NCBI GenBank assembly: GCA_023459275.1
Contig: JAEWVC010000079.1
Coordinates: 3,466 to 67,465 of the forward strand
Origin: Bacillota bacterium
GTDB lineage: Bacteria > Bacillota > Clostridia > Christensenellales > Aristaeellaceae
Reading direction: 5' to 3'
Length of the DNA: 64,000 bases
Below, in pieces: positions 43,317 through 53,090 of the stretch. The notes below the pieces were generated by a model. The model saw nothing but the letters and a program-made list of their open reading frames with translations. It was not told where the DNA came from and searched no databases. The position numbers and the translations under genes are program-made. Position 1 is the first letter of the stretch; every line of letters begins with the position of its first letter.

Positions 43317-45123
43317 GCCCCTTTCCTCCCGTATCATTTTCTTCCCCCGGCGTGAAAACATTCAGCATCGGCAAGCGCACCGTCACGCAGGTGTAGCTGC
43401 CCAGTTCGCTGGCGATGGCAATCCCATACTCCGGGCCGTACTCGATTTTGATCCGCTGGTTCACATTGTTAAGGCCGATCTTTTTGAACACGCCGGTGCG
43501 GTTCTCCTCGCTGCTTAGCAGGCTTTGTATCATTTCCTCCGACATCCCCACGCCGTTGTCTGTGATGCTGATCAGGAGGCTGTCCGCGCTGCCGCTGATG
43601 TCCACCACGATCCTGCCGAACTGCTTCTTGGGCTCGATGCCGTGGAAGATGGCGTTTTCCACAATCGGCTGCAGTGAAAAACGCATGATCATGCAATCGA
43701 GCAGCGCGTCCCTGTCCACGTTGCAGGTATAGGAAAACATGCCCGCGTACCGGTAGCTCTGGATGGTGATATAATCGTTCAGGAATGCCAGCTCCTCCTT
43801 AAGGGGCACCAGCAGATCGGTGTTCTTCGAAATATTTTTCAGCATCTTGGCCAGGGCGGAGGTGATTTCCGATATCCCCTCGGCGTGCTGCATGACGGCC
43901 ATCCATTTGATGGTGTTCAGCGTATTGTATAAAAAGTGCGGATTCACCTGATTTTGCAAAAGGCTCAGTTCCAGCTCCCGCTTCGCCTTTTCCGTCTCCA
44001 TCCTGTCCCGCATCAGCTTGGAGATATCCTGGGCCATATGGTTGATGCCGCTGCCGATGAACCCAAACTCGTCCGCGCCCTCGATGGCGCTGTCGGAGCT
44101 GAAATCTCCCGATCCTATTTTTTTGATCCGCCTGTAGATTTTGTTCACAGGTCTTGACACCATGCGCTGGAGCAGCAGGGTGAAAAGCAGCAGCACGATG
44201 GCGAGCACCGCCAGGGGCCAGAGGACTTCTTTCAGTGAGCCCACCTGCAAAAGGGATGGCCCCGGCGCCATGATCTTCATCACATACCAGTTTGTGCGCT
44301 GTGATTTGGCAATGACAGCCGTCTTTTCCTTTCCGTTCACCTGGGCGGCCGCCAATGTCACCTTTTCGGCCATGGCGCGCTCCTCCCTGAACGGAACGCC
44401 TCCTTCCACCTTTATGAATCCATCCTGTGTATACTTGTAGCACAGGTCACCCAGAAACAGGTAAATGTCATTTTCATTGTTGTCCATATAGTAGTCAATT
44501 TTGTCATGGATGATGCCGGGGTTCAGGGCGAAATAAATCCAGCCGTTTTTCCTGCTGGAATCACTTCTGGTCACGGGCCGCAGGATGGGGATGGACAGGG
44601 CGCCGCTGCGGGAGGACAGGAATGTCTCCGGCTGGATGCCCACCCACGTATATGCCGGGCTTTTCAGCAGCTGATCAAAATAGGGAAGGCTTTTGCATAC
44701 ATCGATATCGTTGTCCATGCCATAGGAGTTGCCCTGAATGATATATCTGCCATCGTAGGTGCACAGGATCAGTTTATTGATGTAGGCGTCCACGGGCGAA
44801 TTGAAATACTGGGCCCGCAGCGCGTTATAGGCGCTGATGGCGGTGGGCAATGTGGTATACTGCTGATTGCTGCTGTTTAAAAAGTGGATGATGTCATTGT
44901 CCGTGGAGCACCACAGCACCAGACGGAAAATTTGAAAAAGCTCCTGATCCACATTGTCCATCACCAGCTTCAGGTTATGGCCGGTGGAAAGCCGCTGCTC
45001 CTCGGCCACGTTGGTGGCCATGTTCTGATAAATGCCGAAGCACACGATGGCGGAAAGCAGGACCGTTACGGTAAGGCTGAGGATGAGCATGCGGAACTTG
45101 ATGCTGTTAAACATTCCCTGCAT
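43309..45123 (-). CDS. YesM-type membrane sensor histidine kinase
   Basis: This 604-aa kinase starts at 45123 or three codons later at 45114, where GCAGGGA precedes. The order is membrane segment 1 (about 10-32), extracellular sensor (about 33-290), membrane segment 2 (VLWPLAVLAIVLLLFTLLLQ), HAMP (VSRPVNKIYRRIKKI), His-kinase dimerisation (QNQVNPHFLYNTLNTIKW, phospho-acceptor His) and ATPase (IVENAIFHGIEPK, ITDNGVGMSEEM). It forms a two-component pair with the overlapping response regulator and is divergent from the SBP-GH2 operon. Confidence 0.9.
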   Translation of the reverse strand: MQGMFNSIKFRMLILSLTVTVLLSAIVCFGIYQNMATNVAEEQRLSTGHNLKLVMDNVDQELFQIFRLVLWCSTDNDIIHFLNSSNQQYTTLPTAISAYNALRAQYFNSPVDAYINKLILCTYDGRYIIQGNSYGMDNDIDVCKSLPYFDQLLKSPAYTWVGIQPETFLSSRSGALSIPILRPVTRSDSSRKNGWIYFALNPGIIHDKIDYYMDNNENDIYLFLGDLCYKYTQDGFIKVEGGVPFREERAMAEKVTLAAAQVNGKEKTAVIAKSQRTNWYVMKIMAPGPSLLQVGSLKEVLWPLAVLAIVLLLFTLLLQRMVSRPVNKIYRRIKKIGSGDFSSDSAIEGADEFGFIGSGINHMAQDISKLMRDRMETEKAKRELELSLLQNQVNPHFLYNTLNTIKWMAVMQHAEGISEITSALAKMLKNISKNTDLLVPLKEELAFLNDYITIQSYRYAGMFSYTCNVDRDALLDCMIMRFSLQPIVENAIFHGIEPKKQFGRIVVDISGSADSLLISITDNGVGMSEEMIQSLLSSEENRTGVFKKIGLNNVNQRIKIEYGPEYGIAIASELGSYTCVTVRLPMLNVFTPGEENDTGGKGHV

Positions 45124-45158
45124 TCTTGATATACCCCATTTTATAGATGAATGCTATA

Positions 45159-45187
45159 ATTATATCGAAAAATATATGAATTGTCGC
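45159..45187 (-). promoter_or_regulatory. Candidate promoter of the second YesMN pair
   Basis: On the minus strand, GCGACA (45182-45187) is 17 nt from a perfect TATAAT (45159-45164), about 35 nt upstream of the kinase start. The surrounding 45124-45370 is AT-rich and contains several TCGAAAA/TTTTCGA elements that may be response-regulator sites for the divergent operon. Confidence 0.5.
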
Positions 45188-45370
45188 TATCTTTTCGAAA
45201 ATATTATTTATTTACCGAAAAGAAGAAAAAATTCAGATGTTTTTCCTGGCCGATTTTTTTCCATTCTGAATATCTCTCTAAAAGTATCAAAAGGAAGCAT
45301 TGTTGTTTCCCAAAGGAGCTGATAGACTGCAAATAGCTCAAGCGGAGTCAATTTCATAAGGAGGGTTACA

Positions 45371-46645
45371 ATGAAAAGGAATCTCAGTCTGGTTCTTGTG
45401 CTCGTTATGCTCCTGACCATGTCCCTTGGCGCCATGCAGTCCGCCCTGGGCGAAGCATCCGACGAGAAGATCGTGCTTCGTGCCGCCATCGTGGACTATT
45501 CCGTGGTAGGCTTCTTTGAAGAGACCATGAACGAGTTCACAAAGCTGCACCCCAACGTAACCTTTGAGCCCGTGGACATCCTCAACAAGGAATACATCGA
45601 AAAGGTCACCGTCATGATGGCCGGCGGCGACGATGTGGACCTGATCTATTCCAAGAACATGCCCCAGTACCTGACCATGATCACCAACGGCCAGGTAATC
45701 GACATCTCCTCCCTGATCGAGCGGGACGGCGTGGACCTGTCCATCTACAACGGCGCTACCGACAAACTGATGGTGGAAGACAAGATTTACGGCCTGCCCT
45801 TCCGCAGCGACCTGTGGCTGCTGTTCTACAACAAGGACCTGTTTGATAAGCAGGGCGTGCCCTATCCCACGGACAACATGACCTGGGAAGAATACGCCGA
45901 CATGTGCGCGAAAATGTCCTTTGGCGAAGGCGCCGACCGTGTGTACGGCGGTTATCTGCAGAACTGGCCGGCCAGCGTGCAGAACATTGCCGTCCAGAAC
46001 GGCAAGAACACCACCGTCAGCACCGATTACGAATTCATGCGCCCCGCCTATGAAATGGCCCTTAACCTGCAGAAGAACAAGTACATCATGGATTATGCCA
46101 GCATCACGGCCGGCAGCCTCCACTATACCGGCGTGTTCTTCAACCAGCAGGCTGCCACCGTTTACCAGGGCACCTGGTTTGTGGGCCTTTTGCTGAAGGA
46201 AGCCAGGGAAGGCCGCCTCCCCTTCAACTGGGGCGTTGTCAAGGCTCCCCACACCTCTGACGGCCAGGAAGGCGACGCCGTGGGCGCGCTGTTCCCCATG
46301 TGCATCAACAGCAAATCCAAGCACCAGGAAATGGCCTGGGAATACCTGAAGTTCCTTACCAGCAAGGAAGGCGCCGCCATCATCGCCAAGTACGGCTACC
46401 TGCCCGCTGCCCGGGACCAGAGCGTTATCGATGCGTTCGTCAGCCAGGACGCTTTCCCCGAAGGCTGCGAGACTGCCTTTGACATCAACCAGATGTCTCT
46501 GGAAGTGCCCGCCCATCCCAAGGCCGGCGCCGTCGGCACCGTGCTCAATGAGGAGAACAGCCTGATCATGACCGAAAGCATCTCCCTTGACCAGGGCATT
46601 AAAGACCTCAACGACCGCGTCAACGAGATCCTCAACGAGAACTAA
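45371..46645 (+). CDS. Extracellular solute-binding protein of sugar ABC transporter
   Basis: This 424-aa family-1 SBP starts behind ATAAGGAGGGTTACA. The signal peptide spans about residues 1-28 (LSLVLVLVMLLTMSLGAMQS, ALGEA); there is no lipobox. The mature protein starts with IVLRAAIVDYSVVGFFEETM. It carries the family stretches IYGLPFRSDLWLLFYNKDLF and INSKSKHQEMAWEYLKFLTS. First gene of the operon with two permeases, a GH2 enzyme, a propeller protein and an aldo/keto reductase. Probably controlled by the divergent YesMN system. Confidence 0.92.
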   Translation: MKRNLSLVLVLVMLLTMSLGAMQSALGEASDEKIVLRAAIVDYSVVGFFEETMNEFTKLHPNVTFEPVDILNKEYIEKVTVMMAGGDDVDLIYSKNMPQYLTMITNGQVIDISSLIERDGVDLSIYNGATDKLMVEDKIYGLPFRSDLWLLFYNKDLFDKQGVPYPTDNMTWEEYADMCAKMSFGEGADRVYGGYLQNWPASVQNIAVQNGKNTTVSTDYEFMRPAYEMALNLQKNKYIMDYASITAGSLHYTGVFFNQQAATVYQGTWFVGLLLKEAREGRLPFNWGVVKAPHTSDGQEGDAVGALFPMCINSKSKHQEMAWEYLKFLTSKEGAAIIAKYGYLPAARDQSVIDAFVSQDAFPEGCETAFDINQMSLEVPAHPKAGAVGTVLNEENSLIMTESISLDQGIKDLNDRVNEILNEN

Positions 46646-46669
46646 TCACACTCCTCTGGGTTTTATCAG

Positions 46670-46701
46670 GCAGGGCCCGGATTGCAAAATTCGGGCCCTG
46701 C
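46670..46701 (+). promoter_or_regulatory. Intercistronic hairpin after the SBP gene
   Basis: A 10-bp GC-rich stem (GCAGGGCCCG 46670-46679 with CGGGCCCTGC 46692-46701) lies 24 nt after the SBP stop. It is followed by TTCCTAG, not a U-run. This is the same position and type of element as at the other four SBP genes. Confidence 0.65.
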
Positions 46702-46757
46702 TTCCTAGATGCTTTCCTTGGAAAGGAGGAAGTCCGGCCGCCGCCTGACGCTGTCAT

Positions 46758-47645
46758 ATGAAAAAGCTTTCCCGGCGCACCAAGGATTATCTGGTGGCTT
46801 ATTCCTTTATCGCCCCCAACTTTATAGGATATCTTATTTTTACCATGATTCCGGTCATCTTCTCCCTGGTGCTGTCCCTGTACAACTGGAACGGCTCCAC
46901 CCAACTTTCCTTTGCCGGTATAGATAATTATATCCGCATGACCAAAAACAGCACATTCCGCATCGCCCTTGGAAACACGATGTATTATGCCGTGGGCAGC
47001 GTACCGCTGACGATGGTTTGCTCCCTTTCCCTGGCGTTGCTTTTGAATAAGCCCATCAAAGGGGTCGCGCTGTACCGCTCCGCATTTTTCTTCCCCTACG
47101 TGACCGCTATCGTAAGCGTATCCGTGGTGTGGAACATGCTGTTCCATCCGGACATGGGCCCCGTCAACAGCCTGCTGGCCGGCTTCGGCGTAAAAACGCT
47201 GCCCAGGTGGACAGCCTCCGTCCAGTGGGCCATGCCCACGGTAATCCTCGCCTCCATCTGGCGGGGCATGGGGTATTACATGGTCATCTATCTGGCGGCC
47301 CTGCAGGGCATTCCCCAGGAGCTGTACGAGGCGGCGAAGATCGACGGCGCATCCCCCTGGCAGAGCTTCCGCAAGGTGACGCTGCCCATGCTGACGCCCA
47401 CCACCTTCTTTGTCAGCATCATGCTCACCATTTCCTGCTTCAAGGTGTTCGACCTCATCTTCAATATGACCCAGGGCGGGCCGGGCCGGGCCACCAACGT
47501 ACTGGTCATGCATATCTACCAGTCGGCCTTTGTGGACTACAAGTTCGGCTATGCCAGCGCCGTGGCCGTTGTGCTCTTCCTGATCGTATTGCTCGTAACG
47601 CTTATCCAGTTCAGGGCTGAAAAGAAATGGGTCAACTACATGTAA
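46758..47645 (+). CDS. CUT1 sugar ABC transporter permease (MalF-position)
   Basis: This 295-aa permease begins MKKLSRRTKDYLVAYSFIAP, with the first membrane segment at residue 12. It has six segments and the EAA loop YEAAKIDGASPWQSFRKVTL. The MTQGGPGRATNVLVMHIYQS segment is diagnostic for this permease type. GGAAAGGAGG lies about 26 nt upstream of the ATG, farther than usual, so translation may depend on local RNA folding. Confidence 0.9.
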   Translation: MKKLSRRTKDYLVAYSFIAPNFIGYLIFTMIPVIFSLVLSLYNWNGSTQLSFAGIDNYIRMTKNSTFRIALGNTMYYAVGSVPLTMVCSLSLALLLNKPIKGVALYRSAFFFPYVTAIVSVSVVWNMLFHPDMGPVNSLLAGFGVKTLPRWTASVQWAMPTVILASIWRGMGYYMVIYLAALQGIPQELYEAAKIDGASPWQSFRKVTLPMLTPTTFFVSIMLTISCFKVFDLIFNMTQGGPGRATNVLVMHIYQSAFVDYKFGYASAVAVVLFLIVLLVTLIQFRAEKKWVNYM

Positions 47646-47667
47646 AGGCCGGAAGGAGGATCAAACC

Positions 47668-48528
47668 ATGGATACATCCATCAGCCACCGCCTGAAACCG
47701 AAGAAAAAACAGATGTCCATCAAGCGGGCTATCCTGTATATTGTGCTTACCGGCCTGAGCATTTTCATGCTCATCCCCTTTGCCTGGATGCTCTCCTCCT
47801 CGTTCAAGCTGAACAAGGACGTATTCACTTATCCTATGGTCTGGTGGCCCAAGGAATTTGTGTGGAGCAATTATACCAATATCTGGGTGAAGATACCGCT
47901 GCTGCGCTATATTTTCAACACGGCCAAGCTGACGGTGATCATTACGCTGATCCAGCTTTTTACCAGCAGCTTTGCGGCCTACGGCTTTGCCAAGCTCCGC
48001 TTCCCCGGGCGAAACATACTGTTTTTAAGCTATGTGTGCACCATCGCCATCCCCTGGCAAACGTATATGATCCCCCAGTTTATCATTTTCAGGTATCTGG
48101 GGCTGGTGGATAAGCACCTTTCCCTGATCATACTGCAAAGCTTCACCGCCTTTGGGGTGTTTTTGATGCGGCAGTTTTATCTGAGCATTCCCAATGAACT
48201 GAACGAAGCGGCGCGCATCGACGGCATGAACGAGTACGGCATCTACGCCAAAATTATTCTGCCCCTGTCCAAGCCCGTGATCGCCACGCTGACCATATTC
48301 AGCTTCGTGGCCGTCTGGAACGATTTCATGGGCCCGTTCATCTACCTGAATTCCAAAGATCTGAAAACCATTCAAATCGGCCTGCGAAGCTTTATATCGG
48401 AATATTCCTCCGAATATTCCCTCATCATGGCCGGCGCCGTGCTCTCCCTGGTCCCGGTGATCATTATCTTTGTCGCCCTGCAGAAATATTTCGTGGAAGG
48501 TATCGCCACCAGCGGCCTGAAGGGATGA
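47668..48528 (+). CDS. CUT1 sugar ABC transporter permease (MalG-position)
   Basis: This 286-aa permease starts after GGAAGGAGGATCAAACC. It has a basic N-terminal tail (MDTSISHRLKPKKKQMSIKR), six membrane segments, the EAA loop NEAARIDGMNEYGIYAKIIL, and the C-terminus GIATSGLKG. It forms the channel with the preceding gene and lies 4 nt before the GH2 gene. Confidence 0.9.
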   Translation: MDTSISHRLKPKKKQMSIKRAILYIVLTGLSIFMLIPFAWMLSSSFKLNKDVFTYPMVWWPKEFVWSNYTNIWVKIPLLRYIFNTAKLTVIITLIQLFTSSFAAYGFAKLRFPGRNILFLSYVCTIAIPWQTYMIPQFIIFRYLGLVDKHLSLIILQSFTAFGVFLMRQFYLSIPNELNEAARIDGMNEYGIYAKIILPLSKPVIATLTIFSFVAVWNDFMGPFIYLNSKDLKTIQIGLRSFISEYSSEYSLIMAGAVLSLVPVIIIFVALQKYFVEGIATSGLKG

Positions 48529-48532
48529 AACA

Positions 48533-51040
48533 ATGCAGACTACCGTGCGCATAAACGAAGGCTTCCGCCTGGCCGAGCTCCCCGTAACACCGCTCCTTTC
48601 CCAAACGGACCTTGCAAGGCTGTCCCAGGCCTATGATGCCGGAGCAGAATTGCTGTCCGTCCCGCGCATGCCCATGCAGGTGCATGAGATTTTGATCCAT
48701 CACGGCAGGATCGAGGACCCCGCGGTTACCGGCAGCGGCGAAGGCTGCCTGTGGGTGGCGGAAAAGGACTGGGCCTACGTTGCCAGGTTTCCCGGCGGGC
48801 AAAAGGCGGAGCAGGCGGCACTTACGCTTATGGGGCTGGATGTGCTGGCGGATGTCTATTTGAACGGGGAGCACCTGGGCGCAAGCCGGGATGTGTTTTT
48901 GCCCCTCTCTCTGGACGTGACGAAGCGTCTCCTGGAAAACAACACCCTGGTGATCCACTTCCATTCCCCCCACGCTTATTTGCGGGGTCTTGAGATGCCT
49001 CCGCGGTATCAGGGCAAGATCATGCCCAAGCATTCCCTGCTGCGCTGCTACCACCGGGGGTATGACGATTATCTTGGCATGAAGCCTTACCTTACCAGGG
49101 TGGGCGTGTATGACGACATCCTGCTGACAAGCCGTTCGGGTCCGGCCATTACCAGGCTGGACGCGCCTTACACCCTTTCGGGGGCGCTTCCCAACGGCCC
49201 CTGCGAGGCGGTCCTCCGCCCGCGCTGCGAAACCGCGGGCGCTTTGGACGGCACAGCCGTGGGCTTCACCCTTTCCCTTGAGGGAAAGGTGCTGGCTGCG
49301 GCGGAGGCCTTTGTGAAAGACGGAATGGCCGAAGCCTCCATCACCCTCCCAACCCCCGCCCTCTGGTGGTGCGCGGGAATGGGGGAGCAGCCGCTGTATA
49401 CCGTAAGCGCAAAGCTTGCGGAAGACGGCGGCTGCCTGGATCAGAAAATCGGCATTCGCAAGACCGGTCTTGCCGGGGATTTTGATTTTACGCTCAACGG
49501 TTTGCCGCTCAAGCTCTGGGGGGCGAACCTTGCTCCGGTGGACGCCGTTACGGGCTGCTACCAGGCTGCGCGGACGGCAAAAATCGTGGAGGCGGCCCTT
49601 GACGCCCACATGAATTGCTTAAGGGTATGGGGCGGCGGCGACCGCTTCCCGGACGCGTTTTACGATCTGTGCGACGAAAGAGGCCTGCTTTTGTGGCAGG
49701 ACTTTTTCCACGATTTCTCCATGTACCCGGATACGGAGGATTTCAGGTCCCTGTGCAGGCAGGAGGCCGCCTTCCAGGTAAAGCGGCTGCGCAATCATCC
49801 CAGCATCCTGTTGTGGTGCGGCAGCAACGAAAGCGTCATGTGCCGGGACTTTATCAACCCGGGTGAGGAATGCATCGGGCAAGTCATTTACGATGAGGAT
49901 TACCGGCAGGTATGCGCGCAGCTTGACCCGGCAAGGTTCTACACGCCAACCTCCCCCGTAGGGGGTAGCTACGCCAACGATCCCCTTGAGGGCGACACCC
50001 ACAGCTATACCAGCAACTGGTTCGTGCCGGGGGGACGCCAGCCCGTATTCCTGAGTGAGAACATGCGCGCCTTTCCGCCCGCTCTCCCCTCCATGAAGCG
50101 TATGATGGGGGAAGAGGCGCTGTGGCCCAAGGGATGCACAGGCCAGCAGCTAAAGAATGAAAACTTTCCCTGGCCGCCTACCTGGCGGAAGTTCACCTCC
50201 GCCGAAGGCTGGCAGAAGATTGCCCCGGTGGAGCGGTTTTACGACGCGGATGACGCGCCTTCCATGATCTACAGGTTCCAGGCGGCCACCGCCGAGTATA
50301 TCACCGAATGCGTGGGCCGCTACCGCAGGGGCAGGCCCGCCGCCATGGCCGGGGAACAGGTACGCTTGACCAAGGGTCATCTCTGGTGGAAGATGAACAC
50401 CAGCGCGCCCCACATTTATTCCGGGCTGCTGGACTACTACCTGGAAAAGAGCATGCCCTATTACGCCATGAAAAAAGCGTATGCCCCTTTTGCCCTCTCC
50501 TTTGACGTATCGGATTTCATCACCCTCTGGGGGGTGAACGATACCCGGGGAACCGTTTCCGGGCGGGTGTACGCCGGCCTGTTCCACATGAAAAAGAACA
50601 GGCGCGACCAGTTTTTTGAGACGCCCTTTTCGGTTTCGCCGGACGCGTCCGTATTGATCGCGGATTTTAGCAGGTTCGGGCAGTTTACCTGCAACGAGCA
50701 TGTGCTGTACGCCAGGGCGGTGGGCGAGGACGGCAGGGTGCTGTATGACCTTGTGGGATACGCCGATATCGAGCGCCACATGGTGTTCCCCGACTGCCGC
50801 CTTACCTTAGCCCTTTGCGGGGATGAGCTCACCGTGGAGACGGATGTGTTTGCCCGGTGCGTAACGCTTACAGGGTACGACCGGGGCGATGCCTTCGGCT
50901 GGTCCTTCAGCGACAACTATTTCGACCTGCTCCCCGGCGAAACAAAGCGCGTGCGCATCGGCGGCCGGCACGAAAGCGGAACCGTCAGCGCCAAGGGATA
51001 CTACGCGTCCACAGCATCCACGGTACCGTATCAAAAATAG
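48533..51040 (+). CDS. Glycoside hydrolase family 2, beta-mannosidase type
   Basis: This 835-aa cytosolic enzyme (no signal peptide) has an N-terminal sugar-binding jelly roll (about 20-200; LMGLDVLADVYLNGEHLG), an immunoglobulin-like domain (about 205-310), a TIM barrel (about 315-650) and a C-terminal beta domain. The predicted acid/base is E433 in HPSILLWCGSNE. The nucleophile is probably E509 in PVFLSENMR, the place of the SEFG motif in beta-mannosidases. The barrel opening LKLWGANLAPVD also fits beta-mannosidase rather than beta-galactosidase. It probably cleaves an oligosaccharide imported by the transporter encoded directly upstream. Confidence 0.85.
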   Translation: MQTTVRINEGFRLAELPVTPLLSQTDLARLSQAYDAGAELLSVPRMPMQVHEILIHHGRIEDPAVTGSGEGCLWVAEKDWAYVARFPGGQKAEQAALTLMGLDVLADVYLNGEHLGASRDVFLPLSLDVTKRLLENNTLVIHFHSPHAYLRGLEMPPRYQGKIMPKHSLLRCYHRGYDDYLGMKPYLTRVGVYDDILLTSRSGPAITRLDAPYTLSGALPNGPCEAVLRPRCETAGALDGTAVGFTLSLEGKVLAAAEAFVKDGMAEASITLPTPALWWCAGMGEQPLYTVSAKLAEDGGCLDQKIGIRKTGLAGDFDFTLNGLPLKLWGANLAPVDAVTGCYQAARTAKIVEAALDAHMNCLRVWGGGDRFPDAFYDLCDERGLLLWQDFFHDFSMYPDTEDFRSLCRQEAAFQVKRLRNHPSILLWCGSNESVMCRDFINPGEECIGQVIYDEDYRQVCAQLDPARFYTPTSPVGGSYANDPLEGDTHSYTSNWFVPGGRQPVFLSENMRAFPPALPSMKRMMGEEALWPKGCTGQQLKNENFPWPPTWRKFTSAEGWQKIAPVERFYDADDAPSMIYRFQAATAEYITECVGRYRRGRPAAMAGEQVRLTKGHLWWKMNTSAPHIYSGLLDYYLEKSMPYYAMKKAYAPFALSFDVSDFITLWGVNDTRGTVSGRVYAGLFHMKKNRRDQFFETPFSVSPDASVLIADFSRFGQFTCNEHVLYARAVGEDGRVLYDLVGYADIERHMVFPDCRLTLALCGDELTVETDVFARCVTLTGYDRGDAFGWSFSDNYFDLLPGETKRVRIGGRHESGTVSAKGYYASTASTVPYQK

Positions 51041-51052
51041 AGGAGGATCCGT

Positions 51053-52153
51053 ATGTCCTACCGTCCTGAGAAATTGAATGTAAAAGCCGATTTTCCCTTC
51101 CCCCTGGATAATCCGCCCCCCTTCCACCAAAAGCTGCTGGATTTTGGCGAGCGCCCCTACTGGTCCCCCGACGGCAAGCGCATCGCCTTTGTGGAAAGCA
51201 ACTACGGCGATATCTGCGAAATTGACATGGAAACCAGGGAGGTCCGCAACCTGACCCGAAACCTTGGGGACCACCACTCCTTTTTGCGGGTGCTGTTCCT
51301 GCCCAACGGCGATTACATCCTTATCGGACCCAGGGAGTTTGAGGACAGGTATACCAGCCGCCGGGTGGAATCGGAGCTGTGGATCATGGACAAGGATGCC
51401 AAGACGCCCCCCAAGCCTTTAGGCCGGCGTATTTTTGAAGGCTGCGGCGTATCCCGCTTCCGCAACCTGATCACCTATTCCATGAACGGGAACCACGATC
51501 CCGCCATCGGCACCCCGGAGGATTTCCAGGTGCATGTCACCGAAATCGACTACGGCCCCGGCGGGCCCAAGCTGGGGGCGGACAGGATCATCTACCGGTC
51601 CAAGGGCGGCTTTGACCCGGAACCCCAGGATTTTCGCAATGACGACAAGGAAATCGTGATGGCGGAATACTTCAACCACCCCACCGTGGAAAAAAAGGAC
51701 TGGTTCTGCACCGTGAAGGGCGTGGTCATTGAAACGGGGGAGGTCAAGCTCTACATCACCGAGCCTCAAATCCACAACGAGTGCGAGGGCATCTTCCCGG
51801 ATGAACAGTACACCTGTCTGGAATCCTCCTGCGACGGGGGCGCCAACAGCCACACGGTGGACCTGTGGAAATTAAAGCTGGACGGCTCCGGCCAGAGGGT
51901 GCGCATGACCAGGATGATCGACAGGCTTCCCTGGCGGGCCACCAACTCCAATTTGAGCCCCGACGGGAAATGGCTGGCCTTTATGCTGAACATTGCCGGA
52001 AGCGAAGCCGGGTACGGCATGGGCCTGGGGCTGATGGACATGGAGGCGTGGGAAAAGAGCGAATACGCCACCCGGTGGGAAACGCCCCAAAGCCGCGCCG
52101 GCAAAAAGACGCCCGAATACGTGGCTTACATGGAAAAAGCAAAGGCGAGATAA
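51053..52153 (+). CDS. WD40/TolB-like beta-propeller protein, possibly related to oligogalacturonate lyases (PL22)
   Basis: This 366-aa protein without a signal peptide starts behind AGAGGAGGATCCGT. Propeller-type repeats with SPDGK turns are visible (PYWSPDGKRIAFVE and NSNLSPDGKWLAFML), plus strand-rich blocks between them. Length and the cytosolic setting resemble family 22 polysaccharide lyases. Conserved His residues at GDHHSFLRV and GNHDPAIG might bind metal as in those lyases. That link is a suggestion only; a TolB-like sensor or other propeller enzyme is equally possible. It lies between the GH2 and aldo/keto reductase genes. Confidence 0.55.
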   Translation: MSYRPEKLNVKADFPFPLDNPPPFHQKLLDFGERPYWSPDGKRIAFVESNYGDICEIDMETREVRNLTRNLGDHHSFLRVLFLPNGDYILIGPREFEDRYTSRRVESELWIMDKDAKTPPKPLGRRIFEGCGVSRFRNLITYSMNGNHDPAIGTPEDFQVHVTEIDYGPGGPKLGADRIIYRSKGGFDPEPQDFRNDDKEIVMAEYFNHPTVEKKDWFCTVKGVVIETGEVKLYITEPQIHNECEGIFPDEQYTCLESSCDGGANSHTVDLWKLKLDGSGQRVRMTRMIDRLPWRATNSNLSPDGKWLAFMLNIAGSEAGYGMGLGLMDMEAWEKSEYATRWETPQSRAGKKTPEYVAYMEKAKAR

Positions 52154-52168
52154 AAGGAGTAAAGAAAT

Positions 52169-53086
52169 ATGCAGACAAGAGTGATGGGAAAAACCGGCCT
52201 GAAGGTTTCCGCCCTGGGCTTTGGCGCCATGGAGCTGGGCAAGCTGGATGAAAAAGGCGCCGCGAAGCTTCTGAATACCGCGCTGGACAACGGGATCACG
52301 TTCATCGATTCCTCCCCCTGCTACGGCATCGCGGAAGAATATGTGGGCCGCGCCATCGGCCACCGCCGGGAGGAATATGTGCTGGCCACCAAATGCGGCT
52401 GCCACGTGGACCATGAGGGCAAGTTCACCCTGGGGGCCGACCATGTGTGGACGCGCCAGCAGATTCTTGAAAACATCGACCGCAGCCTGGAACTTTTGCA
52501 CACGGACCATATCGATATCTGGCAGCTGCACGGCATCATGCCCGAATTCCTTCCCGACGGCAAGGGCGGCGAGGTGATGCGGGCTGTGGAGGACGTGCAA
52601 AAAAGCGGCAAGGTGGCCCATGTGGCCTTCTCCTGCCGCAACGGCGGCCCCGGCCAGGAAATGTATCCCGCGCTGTACGGCTACCACGCCTGCAAGGCCT
52701 TCTTCCCCTGGCAGAAGTTTGAGGCCGTGCAGCTGATCTACGGCGCGCTGACCAGGCTGAACGAGCAGGTGATCGACGCGGCGGCGGATATGGGCATGGG
52801 CGTCATCTGCCGCGGCGTGGTGAAGAAGTATTTTGATACGTATGACAGGCTGTACGAGGAGGCCAAGCTTACTGAACTGTGCGAGCCGGGCGAGGACAAG
52901 GTCAGCTTCCTGATCCGCTTCGCGCTGACCCATACAAACATCAGCACCATCATTATCGGCACCAAGGATGAGGGCCATCTTCTGGGCAACATTCAGGCCG
53001 CCAATAAGGGCCCTCTCTCCCCCGAGGTGTATGCCGAAGCGAAAAAGCGCCTGGACGGGGTGGGTGTCACCGCAAAGCCCTGGTAA
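52169..53086 (+). CDS. Aldo/keto reductase family protein
   Basis: This 305-aa TIM-barrel NADPH oxidoreductase has the catalytic tetrad at D47 (FIDSSPCYG), Y52, K75 (LATKCG) and H121 (IDIWQLHG). It reduces or oxidises sugar aldehydes or ketones. Last gene of the operon, behind AAAAGGAGTAAAGAAAT, and likely acts on the monosaccharide released by the GH2 enzyme. It is followed at once by repeat copy 2 and a strong terminator. Confidence 0.88.
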   Translation: MQTRVMGKTGLKVSALGFGAMELGKLDEKGAAKLLNTALDNGITFIDSSPCYGIAEEYVGRAIGHRREEYVLATKCGCHVDHEGKFTLGADHVWTRQQILENIDRSLELLHTDHIDIWQLHGIMPEFLPDGKGGEVMRAVEDVQKSGKVAHVAFSCRNGGPGQEMYPALYGYHACKAFFPWQKFEAVQLIYGALTRLNEQVIDAAADMGMGVICRGVVKKYFDTYDRLYEEAKLTELCEPGEDKVSFLIRFALTHTNISTIIIGTKDEGHLLGNIQAANKGPLSPEVYAEAKKRLDGVGVTAKPW

Positions 53087-53090
53087 ACAA

